Source: Desulfovibrio sp.
Lineage (GTDB): Bacteria > Desulfobacterota > Desulfovibrionia > Desulfovibrionales > Desulfovibrionaceae
Length of the DNA: 33,686 nucleotides
Direction of reading: 5' to 3'
Assembly (NCBI GenBank): GCA_024699605.1
Contig: JAILPJ010000082.1
Location: 1 to 33,686, forward strand
Made by a program: the position numbers and the translations under genes. Positions 23,205 to 32,612 of this stretch are shown here, piece by piece (the first letter of the stretch is position 1; the number at the start of each line of letters is the position of its first letter). A model generated the notes under the pieces. It saw only the letters and a program-made list of their open reading frames with translations, searched no databases and was not told the DNA's origin.

Positions 23205-25079
23205 ATGCGTGAACCAACACAATCATCAGTGAGTGCGCCGAGCATGTCTACTCCAAGTGATTCGAATAGCGTTTTTGATGCCCTCTGGTATGCTGCCAGA
23301 TACCTTAATGAAAACGATTCTGACAAGGCCTTGAGGCATTATCAGCAGCAGGGAAGAACGTTAGGCTATGCCGCTTCTTTTGAAGAGGAGGCCGATCGGC
23401 GCCGCAAGGCTCTTGATCAGATGCTCTGTCGCGACCTCTGCCAGCCCGAGCGTCTGCGTGAACGTCTCGCGCATTTTCATAGTGCTTGTCAGGCGCAAGC
23501 ACACAAGCCGCGCTGGGTGATTTTTTCTGCGGTTGCTGGCGATTACGATTCTCTCAAAATTCCTTTCTGGCTTGATGCACGTTTTGACTATGTGCTTTTT
23601 GCCGATCAGCCTCAGCCGGAAACCGGAGTTTGGCAGATCAGGCCGCTACCGTATCTTGATTATGACCTAACTCGTAGAACCCGTTATGTCAAAGTGCACG
23701 GGCCGCGTCTTCTGCAAGATTATGATTTTGCCATTTGGGTCGATCAGAATGTCATCTTGACAGCGGATCTTTCAGAGGAAATCGAAGCTTTTTTCAAGAG
23801 TGGGGCAGCGCTTGGCACGTTTTTCCATCCCACACGCCACACCCTGGTCAGCGAAGCCAGTGCCTGTTTGGCTTTGGGCAAGGATGAAAAAGAGGCCCTG
23901 AGCACACAGCTGGCCCGCTATCAAAAGCTTGCCGTTTCTGACTTGGTAGCCAATACCAATGTCCTTTTTCTGCGTCTTGGCCACCCTGATCTGGAAAGGC
24001 TTCTGCATGCCTGGTGGGCTGAGCTGGTCAACTATTCGCGCAGAGATCAGCTTTCTTTGGCCTATGCGCTTCAGGTCAGCGGTTGCGCTTGGCAGCCCTT
24101 GGCTCGAAAAGGTCTCTGTCCAGCTAATCATAGCAAATTTGCGGTTTTTGGCCACGACAAAAATCGCGGCATTTGTCGCAGTTTGCTGGCCATGACCTCT
24201 CCGAAGCTTACGGATCCATTGGCCTTTTCGGCAGGCTCGAAGCAGGAAGTGAAAAAGGATGCTTGGCCTGTGGAAATCGTGGTCTGGCTGAGGTCGGGTG
24301 AGCGTCTTGGTCAAGAACTTGTGGCATCGCTGGCCGCAACAGCCGGCAATGTGCCCAGGCATCTGTTTTTTGAAGATGAGTCAGCGAGGGAGGAAGTTCT
24401 TGGCAGCCTTGCTGGCCAGCAAGGGCTTTGGCAATGTCTTTGCGTGGGGCAGAAGCCTGTGCAGAGTCTGCTCAGTTTGTGTCAGAAGCAGCCGCAGCGC
24501 TATCTAGTCCTCATCCAAGGCAATTTTCTCCTCCCTGCGCATTGGCTTGATACGTTGCTGGGGGAGCTTCACAGGCATCGCGGAGCCGGTCTCTCAGGGC
24601 CGCTCTCCAATGGGCTTGGTTTGCAGTCTGTGCCCAAAGCGTTGCTTGACGCAGGCTGGCAAGAGCCGGGCTTGGATCTGGCCAGCATCAATCACCTGCT
24701 TGAAGCCTGGTCTTTTGCCCCGTCTGCCTGGCGTGTGCCGCTGCTTGATAGCCGTTTTCTGGCGTTGGCTCCTGGCCTGGGACAAGTCCTTGCGCAGGCT
24801 TTGTTGCGCACAGGCAATTTTTCTCAGGCGCTTTTTGCCTGTGAGGATGCGGGTTTTGATCTGCTTTTGGCTCCACAGACGTATATCCAGCGTATGCCAC
24901 CAGCATCTGCCCTAGAGGCTGCTCCGGCTCCTCAAGAACAAGGCCCAAGGCTTTTGCGGGCCAGAAAAACACTGCTTTACCATCCGCTTCTTCAGGAATT
25001 GCGTCGACGCCTGCAAATTATTGAACGTTCACAAAGCGTTTCGGCTGATCATACGGACAGCATGCCCAGCGGATCTTGA
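23205..25079 (+). CDS. Glycosyltransferase-like protein, DUF616 (TOD1/MUCI70-type)
   Basis: A 624-residue protein. Residues 23-60 have the FDALWYAARYL, HYQQQGRTLGY motif common at the front of bacterial glycosyltransferases that build surface glycans. Residues 104-330 match DUF616, with VIFSAVAGDYDSLKIPFW, DYVLFAD, RYVKVHGPRLL and YDFAIWVDQNVILT, the last resembling a DxD-type metal site. The C-terminal half resembles a GT2 fold but is diverged. It probably transfers sugars to a surface polysaccharide or protein in the cytoplasm. The start is uncertain: GAGGGG at 23187-23190 lies 14 bases before the ATG at 23205 and too close to the TTG at 23193. No glycan gene neighbours are seen, and composition is host-like. 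Confidence 0.7.
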   Translation: MREPTQSSVSAPSMSTPSDSNSVFDALWYAARYLNENDSDKALRHYQQQGRTLGYAASFEEEADRRRKALDQMLCRDLCQPERLRERLAHFHSACQAQAHKPRWVIFSAVAGDYDSLKIPFWLDARFDYVLFADQPQPETGVWQIRPLPYLDYDLTRRTRYVKVHGPRLLQDYDFAIWVDQNVILTADLSEEIEAFFKSGAALGTFFHPTRHTLVSEASACLALGKDEKEALSTQLARYQKLAVSDLVANTNVLFLRLGHPDLERLLHAWWAELVNYSRRDQLSLAYALQVSGCAWQPLARKGLCPANHSKFAVFGHDKNRGICRSLLAMTSPKLTDPLAFSAGSKQEVKKDAWPVEIVVWLRSGERLGQELVASLAATAGNVPRHLFFEDESAREEVLGSLAGQQGLWQCLCVGQKPVQSLLSLCQKQPQRYLVLIQGNFLLPAHWLDTLLGELHRHRGAGLSGPLSNGLGLQSVPKALLDAGWQEPGLDLASINHLLEAWSFAPSAWRVPLLDSRFLALAPGLGQVLAQALLRTGNFSQALFACEDAGFDLLLAPQTYIQRMPPASALEAAPAPQEQGPRLLRARKTLLYHPLLQELRRRLQIIERSQSVSADHTDSMPSGS

Positions 25080-25167
25080 CGATGTACCATGGAAAGAGTA
25101 TTTTTTTCAGATATCTTTTTTTTTGTAGAAAAATTTTTTTCCTTTTGCGATCAAAGTGAGTTTGTTC

Positions 25168-26277
25168 ATGTCTGATCAACCCACACAGAATAATACAGCT
25201 GAAGCTTCTCATGTTGTTGTTATCGATGACAGCAAGATGAAACAACGATTTCTTAAAGCAATCCTGGAAAAAGATTATACTGTTCATACTTTTTCTAGTG
25301 TGCGTGAAGCTATGTCCCAGCTTGGAGCCGTTGAACCATCGTGTTTTCTGATGGATATGGAACGGCCAGGTGAGGATTCTGTTGCCTCCATCAGAACCAT
25401 CAAGGACAATCCCAAGCTCTCTGAAGTGCCCATCATTATGATCACACCCACAAGCGATGTGGAAACTGAACATCGCGTACTGGAATGTGGATGCGACGAC
25501 TATGTGGGCAATCGTTTCGCGCGAGAAATTATTCGAGTCCGGGTTAACCACCTGGTGGAACTCTTTGAATTCCGTAAAAATCTTGAAAAGCGTGTGGAAC
25601 AGAAAACACAGAGCGTCATGGAGCTGCAGGATTCCATCATGCTTATGCTTTCGGATCTTGTGGAATGCCGTGATTCTTTTACCAGCGGTCATGCCCAACG
25701 CACGCGTGATTATATGGAATGTCTGGTCTGTCAGCTGCAGGCCAATCAACACTATGTCAGTGAATTACACGAAGAGTTTGTGCGAGATCTGGTGCGTGCG
25801 GCTCCTCTGCACGACATCGGCAAAGTGGGTATCCCCGATGCCATTCTGAACAAACCCGGCAAGCTGACCAGCGAAGAATTCGAAACGATGAAGAAGCACA
25901 CGATCTTCGGGGCTCAGGCCATTATGCATGTTCTCGACAAACTGCACGATAATGCTTTTTTACGTGTTCTGAGAGATCTGGCCATGAGTCATCACGAACG
26001 CTGGGATGGCACAGGCTATCCTTTTGGTTTGCAGGGTGAGAGTATTCCGCTCTCAGGGCGCATCATGGCCATTCCCGATGTCTATGACGCCCTGGTCTCA
26101 GAACGTCCCTATAAGAAGCCTTTTCCACATGAAAAAGCGGTTGCTATCATCAAAGAGGGGATCGGCAGTCATTTTGATCCCTTTATCGGCCAAGCTTTTT
26201 TGGACTGTGAACTGCAATTTCGCTATATCGCCATGTGTCAAGAAGAAAAACCACAGTCTGGTTCATCAGACTTGTAA
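25168..26277 (+). CDS. Response regulator with HD-GYP phosphodiesterase output
   Basis: A 369-residue protein. Residues 15-130 form a REC receiver with acidic pair D20-D21, phospho-acceptor D63 (FLMDMERPG) and T93. Where most receivers have TKPF, this one has GNRF at 114-117, so the conserved lysine is replaced by N115. A coiled linker runs about 130-160. The HD-GYP domain follows, with HDIGKVGIP (H215-D216), HHERWDGTGYPFG (H275/H276 and GYP 283-285) and DVYDAL. Active HD-GYP proteins hydrolyse cyclic-di-GMP, lowering attachment and raising motility. The catalytic residues look intact, so enzyme activity is likely even if phospho-signalling is altered. The ATG at 25168 has AAAGTGAG 7 bases upstream; the GTG at 25156 is an in-frame alternative. 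No histidine kinase gene is nearby. Confidence 0.9.
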   Translation: MSDQPTQNNTAEASHVVVIDDSKMKQRFLKAILEKDYTVHTFSSVREAMSQLGAVEPSCFLMDMERPGEDSVASIRTIKDNPKLSEVPIIMITPTSDVETEHRVLECGCDDYVGNRFAREIIRVRVNHLVELFEFRKNLEKRVEQKTQSVMELQDSIMLMLSDLVECRDSFTSGHAQRTRDYMECLVCQLQANQHYVSELHEEFVRDLVRAAPLHDIGKVGIPDAILNKPGKLTSEEFETMKKHTIFGAQAIMHVLDKLHDNAFLRVLRDLAMSHHERWDGTGYPFGLQGESIPLSGRIMAIPDVYDALVSERPYKKPFPHEKAVAIIKEGIGSHFDPFIGQAFLDCELQFRYIAMCQEEKPQSGSSDL

Positions 26278-26379
26278 GCCATTTATACCATTGTTGTTTT
26301 GCACTTGTTTCTTGGTTTTCCGTTTTTCTTAATCGACGAAGACGTATGTTTTCCCAGCAAAAGGCGTGAGTGAAAAGAC

Positions 26380-29300
26380 ATGTCGTTGACAGAACTCTGT
26401 GGACACGAATTGTATTCTGAAGAAATTGCGGCTCTTTTTCTCCAGGCAGATGCCCTTTCTGCTTACCTTTCTAATACCGATCTTGCGCGTATGCTTCAGG
26501 CCTTCGGTCTGCCCAAAAAAGGTTCAGGCCGATGGGATTATGATGCCATCCGGTTATGTCGTCGCTCTTTTACAACTTCTGATCTCTACAACCAACATTT
26601 AGACCTGAACCCAGAGTATCGTCATTTTCTGAGCATTGAGGCAAGCAAAAATGACAGATTGTTAGTCGACTTCTGCCAGTTTTTGCCTAAACTCAAACAA
26701 ACACCGTCAGTCGAGAAAGAGTGGCAGTATTTGAGTCTCTATGTCAACGTTTTTCCCAGAGGCGTCAGAGCCCCCGTTTTCAACAATACCAAACTTAAAG
26801 GCGTCGTACGGGATAGATTGTCCAACGTCGACTTTGACCTTGAGTGGTTTAACTCACGCAATCAAGATATTAAAAAATGCTTGAGTAAGGTGAGCTTTGA
26901 GAACATTCTCTATGATGGCAAGCTTTTCCGAGGCGCTGGCACCGTTTTTCAAGCCATGGAAAATGCCTCTCAGATCAACTTGGATGAGCTCTTTAGCTAC
27001 TCTATGGTCAGGCTTCTTCAGGCTAAGCCTTGGCGGTGCCAATGCACCAATAGGCTCAGCGGCGATGTGGCCACCCAACTCGACATTCTTGAAATGTTTC
27101 TGCAGGGCAAATACGACGTATGTTACGAGGAACTTTTGAAGATTGCCAAGAGTTGGTGTCATGACCACAAATTGCGTAAGGTGAAATTCTTTCCGGGTAT
27201 CCTTGGTGTTACTTTTTACATTTGCCGCTACCGTCTGAATATTGATATGAAGACATTTTTTGAGGATTGTAAGACAATACTTGAGAGTATCGGCAGTAAC
27301 CGTGAATATTTGACGTATGATGCCTTCCAGTACATCTATCTGAACAAGTACTATCCAGATGAGTTGGAGTCCAATCGGCCTTGTTTCGGTTCGATGCCGT
27401 TGGAGATGACAACCTCAATTTTTGGTCGTTTTGTTTGTTATCTCGGTGCGTTGGTCGTTAACGAAGAAGGCTGGCTGAAAAACTGCCTTGCTGAGCGCGA
27501 TGTTTATCGCTGCTGCCCTGTCGCCTTTAATATTTTGAATGATATTGTGCGTGCAGCCGGGCTCAGCGATGAACCCAATATGGATGTCCAGTATCTGCCA
27601 TGGATTGATCTGGCACGCGGCGTTCCTCGCTGGGAAAAGCAGTTGCGCCAGTTGAAGCAAATTTTTGGAGAGACTGAGCCCGGTGAAAAAAAGCGCCGTC
27701 TTGTCTGGCTGGTCAATTTTGATCATTACGACATCCATCCCTATGTCCAGGTCTTAGGCGCTTCCGGCAAATGGTCACAGGGGCAGCGTTGTTCCTGGAA
27801 CAAGTTCAGTGACAAGAGCCTGCGCTGGATCACAGAGCAGGATCACGACGTCCATGATGCCATGGGCGATATCTTTTCGTTTTACTCCCATTTCAATATG
27901 TATTTCAATTTGGGCAAGGCCATACCCAAGCTTGCCGGTCACCCTCTGATTTTTGACATGGAGACTCGTGAGCCGCTGACGCTTGAGCTGCGCAAGGTTC
28001 CGCTGGATATCAAGGAAGTCAACTCCGAGTGTCACATTTCTTTGAGAATACATCCTGAAATTGAAAATCTCTATCTTGAAGAGGATAGTCCCGGCAACTG
28101 GGTGGCGTATCAGTTTAATGACACCTTGAAATCGCTCGATGAAATTCTCGGTGATCAAGGCATGATCTTGCCCATCGAAGAGTTGCCTGGATTTCTCAAC
28201 GTTTTACAGGGCGTCAAGGATTTGCAGCTTGATGTCAAGGCCAAAACACCTCGTCTGCCAGGTCATCCGGAGCCTGTGGTGCAACTCTGGCAGCAGGGCA
28301 GTCAATTCCTCGCGCAGGTCAGAGTCAGACCCTCTGGTGAGGATAAGGATGGCACGCTGTACATACCAGGAGATGGCAAGAGCGACGTTTTGCAGGTGCA
28401 CGAGGGCAAAACCGTGACCTTTGTGCGCGATCTGCAAAAGGAAGTTGATCTCAGCCAACAGCTGATTGCCAGTTGCCCGAGTCTTTCGGCCCTTGACGAG
28501 ACCTGGTCCTGGGCTGTCAACGATCTGGCCAGTTTTTTTGAATTGATTTCAGAGCTTCAAGGTACCCAGGTGCCCTTGCGTATCGAATGGCCAGAAGGCG
28601 AAAAATTCAAGCTTCTGGGCAAAGTCAGTTCCAATCAGATATCCTTGCATACACGCCAGCGCGGCGACTGGTTTTCGCTTTCAGGTGAGGTTCAGGTCAA
28701 TGAGCTCAAAGTGCTGGAGCTCTCTGATCTGCTCGAACGCACCAATGGCAAGAGCCGTTTTGTGGAATTGAAAAACGGCGAATTCCTGCAGCTCTCAGAT
28801 GATATCAGGCGCAGCCTGGCGCGTTTGCGGCTTTTCACCTCACGACGTGCCGGCAAGGAACGGCAGGTTCATCCTCTGGCCGGGGCCTTGGTCCAGGAAC
28901 TCTGTGAGGACATGCAGCATGACAGCGATGTCAGCTGGAATGAGATGGTCACCAGGATGCGTAAGGCCTTTGAGCTCAAGCCGGAATTGCCTGCCTCCTT
29001 GCAAGCTGAGCTCAGACCCTATCAGATGACGGGCTTTGTCTGGCTTTGCCGTCTTTCGGAATGGGGTGTCGGCGGCTGTCTCGCTGACGATATGGGTCTT
29101 GGTAAAACCATTCAGGCCATTGCCGTGATGCTCAGAGAAGCTCAGCACGGCCCCTGCCTGATCATTGCGCCGACCTCAGTCTGTCCCAACTGGGTGGACG
29201 AGTTGCATCGTTTTGCGCCTTCGTTACAGGTTGTGCGTCTGCGCGATGCCGATGACCGCAAGGAGATGGTCGAGAGCATGCAGAAGGGTATGGTCATGGT

Positions 29301-30390
29301 CACAGGCTACGGCCTTCTGCCTAGAGAGCACGAGATCCTTTCCACGCAACAGTGGCAGATGGTGGTTTTTGATGAGGCGCAGGCGCTCAAAAATAGCACG
29401 ACGCAACGTTCGCGTGCCGCGCACAAGATCAATGCCCATTTCCATCTGGCACTGACCGGTACCCCCATTGAAAATCACCTGGAAGATTTGTGGAGTGTCT
29501 TCGATATTATCAATCCCGGTCTGTTGGGCACGCTGCATGATTTTCATCGGCGTTTTGGCGACGCTTCCGAGGGCGGTCCCTCAGCCGCTGCCCTCAAGAT
29601 GCTCATTCGTCCCTTTATTTTGCGGCGTTTGAAGAGTCAGGTGCTCGACGATCTTCCTGAACTGACTGAACAGACCATCATTATTGAACCCACGGAGAAG
29701 GAAGCCACTTTCTACGAATCAATCCGCAGAAATGCCATCAAGCATGTCAGCGATGGGCCTCAGGCCACAGGACAGCGGCGTTTCAGTATTCTCACCGAGC
29801 TCACGCGTCTGAGAAGAGCCTGCTGTCATGCTAGTCTAGCCGATCCGCAGGGCGGAAAATTTGTTGAACCAGTGTCGTCAAAACTCAGCCGTTTCCTGGA
29901 ATTGCTCGACGAAGCCCGTTCGGGTGGCCATAGGCTTTTGGTATTCAGTCAGTTTACCGGACATCTCGCACTGGTGCGAGCGGAATTGGATAAGGCCAAG
30001 ATTCCTTATCAATATCTGGACGGATCAACGCCTGAAGAAAAACGTCGGCAAAGCGTGGCAGCCTTCCAGCGGGGCGAGGGCGATCTCTTCCTGATCAGTT
30101 TGAAGGCCGGCGGCCAGGGCTTAAATCTGACAGCGGCAGATTATGTGGTGCATCTGGATCCCTGGTGGAATCCCGCTGTGGAGGATCAGGCCACAGACCG
30201 TGCGCACCGTATCGGGCAGAAGAATACCGTTACGGTCTACCGTCTGGTCATGGCCCACAGTGTGGAGGAGAAGATTCTGAATCTGCATACGCGCAAGCGC
30301 GACCTTGCCGCTGATTTCCTTGAAGGCAGCGAAGAGGCTGTGACCTCAGCCACACTTTCCGAAGAAGAATTACTCGCTTTGCTGCAGTAG
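26380..30390 (+). CDS. SNF2-family DEAD-like ATPase with large unique N-terminus
   Basis: A 1336-residue Swi2/Snf2 ATPase of the HepA/RapA type. Motif I is DMGLGKT at 904-910, motif II DEAQ at 998-1001, motif III LTGTPIENHLEDLWS near 1025, motif V LISLKAGGQGLNLT and motif VI TDRAHRIGQ at 1272-1280; the helicase core fills about 880-1336. The first roughly 870 residues are not a fold I recognise; they include an acidic/aromatic region and, around 640-880, stretches like those of other long bacterial SNF2 proteins. It translocates on double-stranded DNA, probably remodelling protein-DNA complexes. The ATG at 26380 has GTGAAAAG just upstream, a weak ribosome site. It lies 102 bases after the HD-GYP gene on the same strand. 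Confidence 0.9.
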   Translation: MSLTELCGHELYSEEIAALFLQADALSAYLSNTDLARMLQAFGLPKKGSGRWDYDAIRLCRRSFTTSDLYNQHLDLNPEYRHFLSIEASKNDRLLVDFCQFLPKLKQTPSVEKEWQYLSLYVNVFPRGVRAPVFNNTKLKGVVRDRLSNVDFDLEWFNSRNQDIKKCLSKVSFENILYDGKLFRGAGTVFQAMENASQINLDELFSYSMVRLLQAKPWRCQCTNRLSGDVATQLDILEMFLQGKYDVCYEELLKIAKSWCHDHKLRKVKFFPGILGVTFYICRYRLNIDMKTFFEDCKTILESIGSNREYLTYDAFQYIYLNKYYPDELESNRPCFGSMPLEMTTSIFGRFVCYLGALVVNEEGWLKNCLAERDVYRCCPVAFNILNDIVRAAGLSDEPNMDVQYLPWIDLARGVPRWEKQLRQLKQIFGETEPGEKKRRLVWLVNFDHYDIHPYVQVLGASGKWSQGQRCSWNKFSDKSLRWITEQDHDVHDAMGDIFSFYSHFNMYFNLGKAIPKLAGHPLIFDMETREPLTLELRKVPLDIKEVNSECHISLRIHPEIENLYLEEDSPGNWVAYQFNDTLKSLDEILGDQGMILPIEELPGFLNVLQGVKDLQLDVKAKTPRLPGHPEPVVQLWQQGSQFLAQVRVRPSGEDKDGTLYIPGDGKSDVLQVHEGKTVTFVRDLQKEVDLSQQLIASCPSLSALDETWSWAVNDLASFFELISELQGTQVPLRIEWPEGEKFKLLGKVSSNQISLHTRQRGDWFSLSGEVQVNELKVLELSDLLERTNGKSRFVELKNGEFLQLSDDIRRSLARLRLFTSRRAGKERQVHPLAGALVQELCEDMQHDSDVSWNEMVTRMRKAFELKPELPASLQAELRPYQMTGFVWLCRLSEWGVGGCLADDMGLGKTIQAIAVMLREAQHGPCLIIAPTSVCPNWVDELHRFAPSLQVVRLRDADDRKEMVESMQKGMVMVTGYGLLPREHEILSTQQWQMVVFDEAQALKNSTTQRSRAAHKINAHFHLALTGTPIENHLEDLWSVFDIINPGLLGTLHDFHRRFGDASEGGPSAAALKMLIRPFILRRLKSQVLDDLPELTEQTIIIEPTEKEATFYESIRRNAIKHVSDGPQATGQRRFSILTELTRLRRACCHASLADPQGGKFVEPVSSKLSRFLELLDEARSGGHRLLVFSQFTGHLALVRAELDKAKIPYQYLDGSTPEEKRRQSVAAFQRGEGDLFLISLKAGGQGLNLTAADYVVHLDPWWNPAVEDQATDRAHRIGQKNTVTVYRLVMAHSVEEKILNLHTRKRDLAADFLEGSEEAVTSATLSEEELLALLQ

Positions 30391-30536
30391 ATAGGTCAAC
30401 GACCTCGCCCCAAACGAGACCTGTCAATGCCAGCTGTTTTACGGCCCATTGACCAGTGAGTCCCAAGAGGTCTGACTGTGTCCTGCCTAAGGATTATGAT
30501 CGTTCGCAAACAGAGCCTTGGCAGATAGCTTTTTAC

Positions 30537-30570
30537 GATCACAATACCCCATGTGTTGTGATCTTTTTTT
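30537..30570 (+). terminator. Intrinsic terminator after the SNF2 gene
   Basis: GATCACAA (30537-30544) pairs with TTGTGATC (30556-30563) around an 11-base loop, followed directly by seven T. It is 147 bases after the SNF2 stop and closes that transcription unit. The remaining gap (30391-30770) holds no gene I can support. Confidence 0.85.
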
Positions 30571-30770
30571 GTTTCAGAACATGCGGGTCCTCTGGCCAGG
30601 CAATTGCCAAGACAATTGACAAGACCATCTCGAAAAGCTATTGGCTGTTTTATGGAAGACTCTTTCCAATATCTGTCAAACGTTGACTTTCCTAGGAAAA
30701 TGCTTCTTTAGCATAGTTCTTCAAAGGCCAGGATTGACCATGCTGCACCAATAGCGGCAAAGGATGTGTT

Positions 30771-31403
30771 GTGAGAGATCTGGCTCAGCGTCATCTCGAA
30801 ATTCGTGTTGCCTGTCCTGCGACTGATGCAGAAAGTCTATTGGCGATTTACTCCTATTATGTCAAAAATACAGCTATCACATTTGAATACAATGTTCCAA
30901 GCCTTTTAGAGTTTACAAATCGGATACAAAACACGCTCATAAACTACCCATGGATAGTTGCAACAGCTGATGGCGTCAATCTTGGCTATGCCTATTCAGG
31001 AAGATTTAAAAATCGTGATGCGTATGCTTGGGCTTGTGAAACATCTATCTATGTTAGAGAAGATTATCGACAATTTGGCCTGGGCAGGCTTCTCTATCAG
31101 GCTCTTGAAGCCATCTTAGTCCATCAGCACGTTTTTAACTGTAATGCCTGTATTACATGGAGTGATACGGAAGATGACAGGTTAAGCCATGCCAGTGTCT
31201 TCTTTCATCAAAAAATGGGCTACACAATGGTTGGCACATTCCATAAATGTGGTTATAAATTTGCGAAGTGGTATGACATGCTATGGATGGAAAAAGCTCT
31301 TGGCGAACATACTGTATCACCACAAGCTTTTGTTCCTTTCAACTATTTTTCCCATGAGCGTATATCTTGTATCACGGCGAATCTTGTCAACACTAACTGT
31401 TAG
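30771..31403 (+). CDS. GNAT acetyltransferase, phosphinothricin/MddA-like
   Basis: A 210-residue GNAT-fold enzyme using acetyl-CoA to acetylate an amine. The front matches the phosphinothricin/methionine-sulfone acetyltransferase group (IYSYYVKNTAITFEYNVPS), with acetyl-CoA motif A IYVREDYRQFGLGRLLY at about 92-108 and the closing motif GTFHKCGYKFAKWYDMLWM typical of that group. The tail after WMEKAL is about 28 residues longer than usual. The GTG at 30771 is supported by AAAGGA about 5-8 bases upstream. The amine substrate is not known; members detoxify phosphinothricin, methionine sulfoximine or amino acid analogues. It is more AT-rich than the SNF2 region. Confidence 0.85.
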   Translation: MRDLAQRHLEIRVACPATDAESLLAIYSYYVKNTAITFEYNVPSLLEFTNRIQNTLINYPWIVATADGVNLGYAYSGRFKNRDAYAWACETSIYVREDYRQFGLGRLLYQALEAILVHQHVFNCNACITWSDTEDDRLSHASVFFHQKMGYTMVGTFHKCGYKFAKWYDMLWMEKALGEHTVSPQAFVPFNYFSHERISCITANLVNTNC

Positions 31404-31661
31404 GTCAATTGACCCTCTTTGGCAACAAAACTATTGAAAAGAATCATTCATTCGCCTCAGTATACTTTTTTGATAGGTCTTTTTGTATTTGTAAAAGATA
31501 GACAATCATAGCTTTTTAGTAGATTTTTTTTCACTGGTTATTTCTTGAAAGCTTTTTGATCGTTATCTATATCCGGTATTGTTATTAGTTAAAGTAGTTT
31601 ACAGCTTTCATACTTTCCGTGACAAATAAAGGCGATATCTAGCTTGCTAAGGGGGACGAAA

Positions 31662-32543
31662 ATGTATTTTCCAACCGCAGAGATAACATGCAATCCCTTT
31701 TTGCCTTTTTTAACAGCCGTGACCGTATCTTTTTTTACTTCTATGGGTGGCGTCTCTGGTGCCTTTTTACTTTTGCCATTTCAAATGTCAGTACTTGGAT
31801 ATACTAATCCGAGTGTAAGTGCGACAAATCAATTTTATAATATTGTCGCTTGTCCTTCTGGAGTAATACGTTATTGGAAAGAAGGTAGATTAGTTGTCCC
31901 TATTGCCATTGCCATCGCTTTAGGGACATTGCCTGGTGTTTTTTTCGGAGCAATTATCAGAATTAACTTTTTACCTAATCCGTCATACTTTAAAGTCTTT
32001 GCTGGCTTTGTGCTTTTATATATTGGTTTGAGAATGTTACTTATGATGATGAAAAACAAGAAAGCATCATCAAAGCTTGAAGTCTCCGATAAATCAATTG
32101 CAATTAATGAAAATTCAAAAAAATTTATTCGATTTGCCTTTGCTAATATTGAATATACTGTAAGCAAGAAAAACTTGATGCTGTTAAGTCTCGTTGTAGG
32201 CTTGATTGGTGGCATTTATGGCATTGGTGGTGGGGCAATAATGTCACCATTTCTTGTGTCTTTCTTCGGTCTTCCCGTGTATGTCGTCGCTGGCGCGACG
32301 TTGATGGCTACAGCTCTCACCTCATTTGGTGGCGTTATTTTTTATACCTTATTGTCTCCTTTCCATCCTGGCTTGTCGGTAGCGCCGGATGTCCGACTGG
32401 GTTTAATTATAGGCCTTGGCGGTATGCTTGGTATGTATTTTGGGGCAAAGTGTCAAAAATATGTACCAGAAAAATTTATTAAGGGTATGCTTGTATCAAT
32501 CTTACTTATCATAGCGTTTAGATATATTACGCAAATTTTTTAG
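31662..32543 (+). CDS. TauE/SafE-family (TSUP) permease
   Basis: A 293-residue membrane protein with about eight spans in two related halves. Half one has SMGGVSGAFLLLPFQ near 34-48, half two GGIYGIGGGAIMSPFLVS near 190-207, the paired glycine motifs of the TSUP (sulfite exporter TauE/SafE) superfamily. A cytoplasmic loop with KKASSKLEVSDKS lies between the halves. Members move organosulfur anions such as sulfite or sulfoacetate, which suits an organism of this type, but the substrate cannot be read from sequence. The ATG at 31662 has AAGGGGGA at 31649-31656, a strong ribosome site. The BASS transporter gene lies 69 bases downstream, so the two may be co-expressed. The 258 bases upstream are AT-rich and hold nothing I can support. 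Confidence 0.85.
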   Translation: MYFPTAEITCNPFLPFLTAVTVSFFTSMGGVSGAFLLLPFQMSVLGYTNPSVSATNQFYNIVACPSGVIRYWKEGRLVVPIAIAIALGTLPGVFFGAIIRINFLPNPSYFKVFAGFVLLYIGLRMLLMMMKNKKASSKLEVSDKSIAINENSKKFIRFAFANIEYTVSKKNLMLLSLVVGLIGGIYGIGGGAIMSPFLVSFFGLPVYVVAGATLMATALTSFGGVIFYTLLSPFHPGLSVAPDVRLGLIIGLGGMLGMYFGAKCQKYVPEKFIKGMLVSILLIIAFRYITQIF

Positions 32544-32612
32544 CATATAAAAGATGTAGCCATTGAGCTTTTTGAGGGACAAGAATGCGTGTAATGGCTA
32601 AGGGAAACGGAC

